From an uncultured Oscillospiraceae bacterium (GTDB taxonomy: Bacteria > Bacillota > Clostridia > Oscillospirales > Acutalibacteraceae): a stretch of 6,882 nt of DNA. The position numbers and the translations under genes were made by a program. The stretch spans positions 1-6,882 of the forward strand of contig USBP01000075.1 of NCBI GenBank assembly GCA_900552985.1. The letters are read 5' to 3'. The notes under the pieces were generated by a model, which saw only the letters and a program-made list of their open reading frames with translations, did not search any database and was not told the origin of the DNA. How positions within the stretch are numbered: position 1 is the stretch's first letter; each line of letters begins with the position of its first letter. This document shows positions 6,298 to 6,882 of this stretch, in pieces.

Positions 6298-6371
6298 GCG
6301 CGCCCGCAGCGGTTGGTTGAATCGCCGCAATCGCTTTTGGCACAATCTCTGAGTGATCGGAGGAATCCACT

Positions 6372-6857
6372 ATGATGCAATACAGGCTCAAAAAAGCGTT
6401 TTTCTTTTTGCTTATCCTGCTCTCTATCCCTCTGCTGCTATGCTGGGTGTTGTATGGCTTGAGCCAGTGTTTTGATCCGGTAGAGCAGTTGCTCCGGGAT
6501 GCTGAGCTGGGCTTTTTCCTCTTCCAGGGGGATGGGATCATGTTCCCCGTTCTGTGGAGCTATATCATCCTGCTCTCCGTTCCGCTCCTGCTGCTGATTT
6601 TTTACCGCCGTGAGTGCAGCATTTGGCCAAAGCTGATGTTCCTCTTCACGGGCGCGGTCACCGTCAACACTGCGCCCCAAATTGCGGAGGGCATCTCATG
6701 GGATGCGTTCCGCTACGGCGGGACAGCCAACGGCGCCCTTTTAGTGGCTGTGATGCTGTTTTACGTAGCGGTTGCACTGGCCGCAATGATTTGGGGCACC
6801 GCCGCTATGGTGAAATATCCGCCAGCACCGCAAAAAAACGCCCCCGCCGCCGCATAA
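6372..6857 (+). CDS. Small multi-pass membrane protein of unknown function
   Basis: I do not recognise this 161-residue protein. A basic N-terminus (MMQYRLKK) is followed by a strong hydrophobic segment at 9-30, then a short polar loop with FDPVEQLLRDAE. A second helix is at about 57-78, ending in the positively charged YRRE. A weaker hydrophobic stretch is at 84-104 and a long helix at 120-147. The tail is Pro/Ala/Lys-rich (KYPPAPQKNAPAAA) and probably cytoplasmic. Three or four membrane helices are therefore likely, and no catalytic motif is visible. The start is the ATG at 6372, eight bases after GGAGG (6359-6363); a second ATG follows at once. It is transcribed divergently from the radical SAM operon, behind its own promoter and a leader of about 150 bases. 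No partner gene is visible before the window ends 25 bases after its TAA. Its function cannot be inferred from the sequence. Confidence 0.8.
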   Translation: MMQYRLKKAFFFLLILLSIPLLLCWVLYGLSQCFDPVEQLLRDAELGFFLFQGDGIMFPVLWSYIILLSVPLLLLIFYRRECSIWPKLMFLFTGAVTVNTAPQIAEGISWDAFRYGGTANGALLVAVMLFYVAVALAAMIWGTAAMVKYPPAPQKNAPAAA

Positions 6858-6882
6858 ACGAGATGCCAAAGGGCGCGTTGCA

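Noticed and set aside
6164..6541. Minus-strand open frame of 125 codons in the divergent region
   Set aside because: It runs antisense through the plus-strand promoter, leader and start of the membrane-protein gene, and has no domain and no good ribosome site.
6837..6880. Possible terminator stem after the membrane-protein gene (AACGC-CCC against GGG-C-GCGTT)
   Set aside because: The loop would be about 27 bases with a bulge, the left arm is inside the coding region, and the window ends before any T-run could be seen.

Overview
The window looks like chromosomal DNA from a Gram-positive anaerobe of the Bacillota, most likely a clostridial lineage with fairly GC-rich genes. This is inferred from three things: strong AGGAGG-type ribosome binding sites at every gene, the tandem TIGR03960/TIGR03936 radical-SAM pair that is common in Clostridia, and a TM287/TM288-type heterodimeric ABC exporter. 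I cannot name the species. I see no mobile element, tRNA, rRNA or CRISPR array.

Layout. Four genes lie on the minus strand. Read in transcription order from the right, they are a radical SAM protein of the TIGR03960 family (start 5996), a TIGR03936/DUF2344 radical-SAM-linked protein that overlaps it (start most likely 4168), and, after a 167-base gap with its own promoter, two ABC exporter half-transporters. The two half-transporters are joined by a 4-base ATGA overlap. The second (start 1572) runs off the left edge inside its ABC signature motif, so only 524 residues are present. On the right, a divergent plus-strand transcription unit encodes a small unrecognised membrane protein (6372-6857).

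How the genes work together. The two ABC proteins form one heterodimeric exporter, and the substitutions in their motifs are complementary. The first subunit has Asp for the catalytic Glu and Gln for the switch His, and the second has an LSQGQ signature. These changes meet in one degenerate nucleotide site, as in TM287/288. The radical SAM protein and its DUF2344 partner are translationally coupled and probably act together; from their usual neighbours (RNase E/G, ribosomal proteins L21 and L27) an RNA or ribosome-related role is often guessed, but it is unproven. Here the pair is followed by the exporter instead.

Regulation. Three sigma-70-like promoters can be read. The exporter promoter (3407-3435) has a 17-base spacer holding a perfect 6+6 inverted repeat, a candidate operator. 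The 375-base divergent region (5997-6371) holds a minus-strand promoter for the radical SAM operon, a plus-strand extended -10 promoter, an AT-rich inverted repeat, and a candidate 10-codon leader ORF with a very good ribosome binding site ahead of the membrane-protein gene. That leader is the least ordinary part of the window. Most of the rest is conventional, and I found no convincing new multi-gene system.
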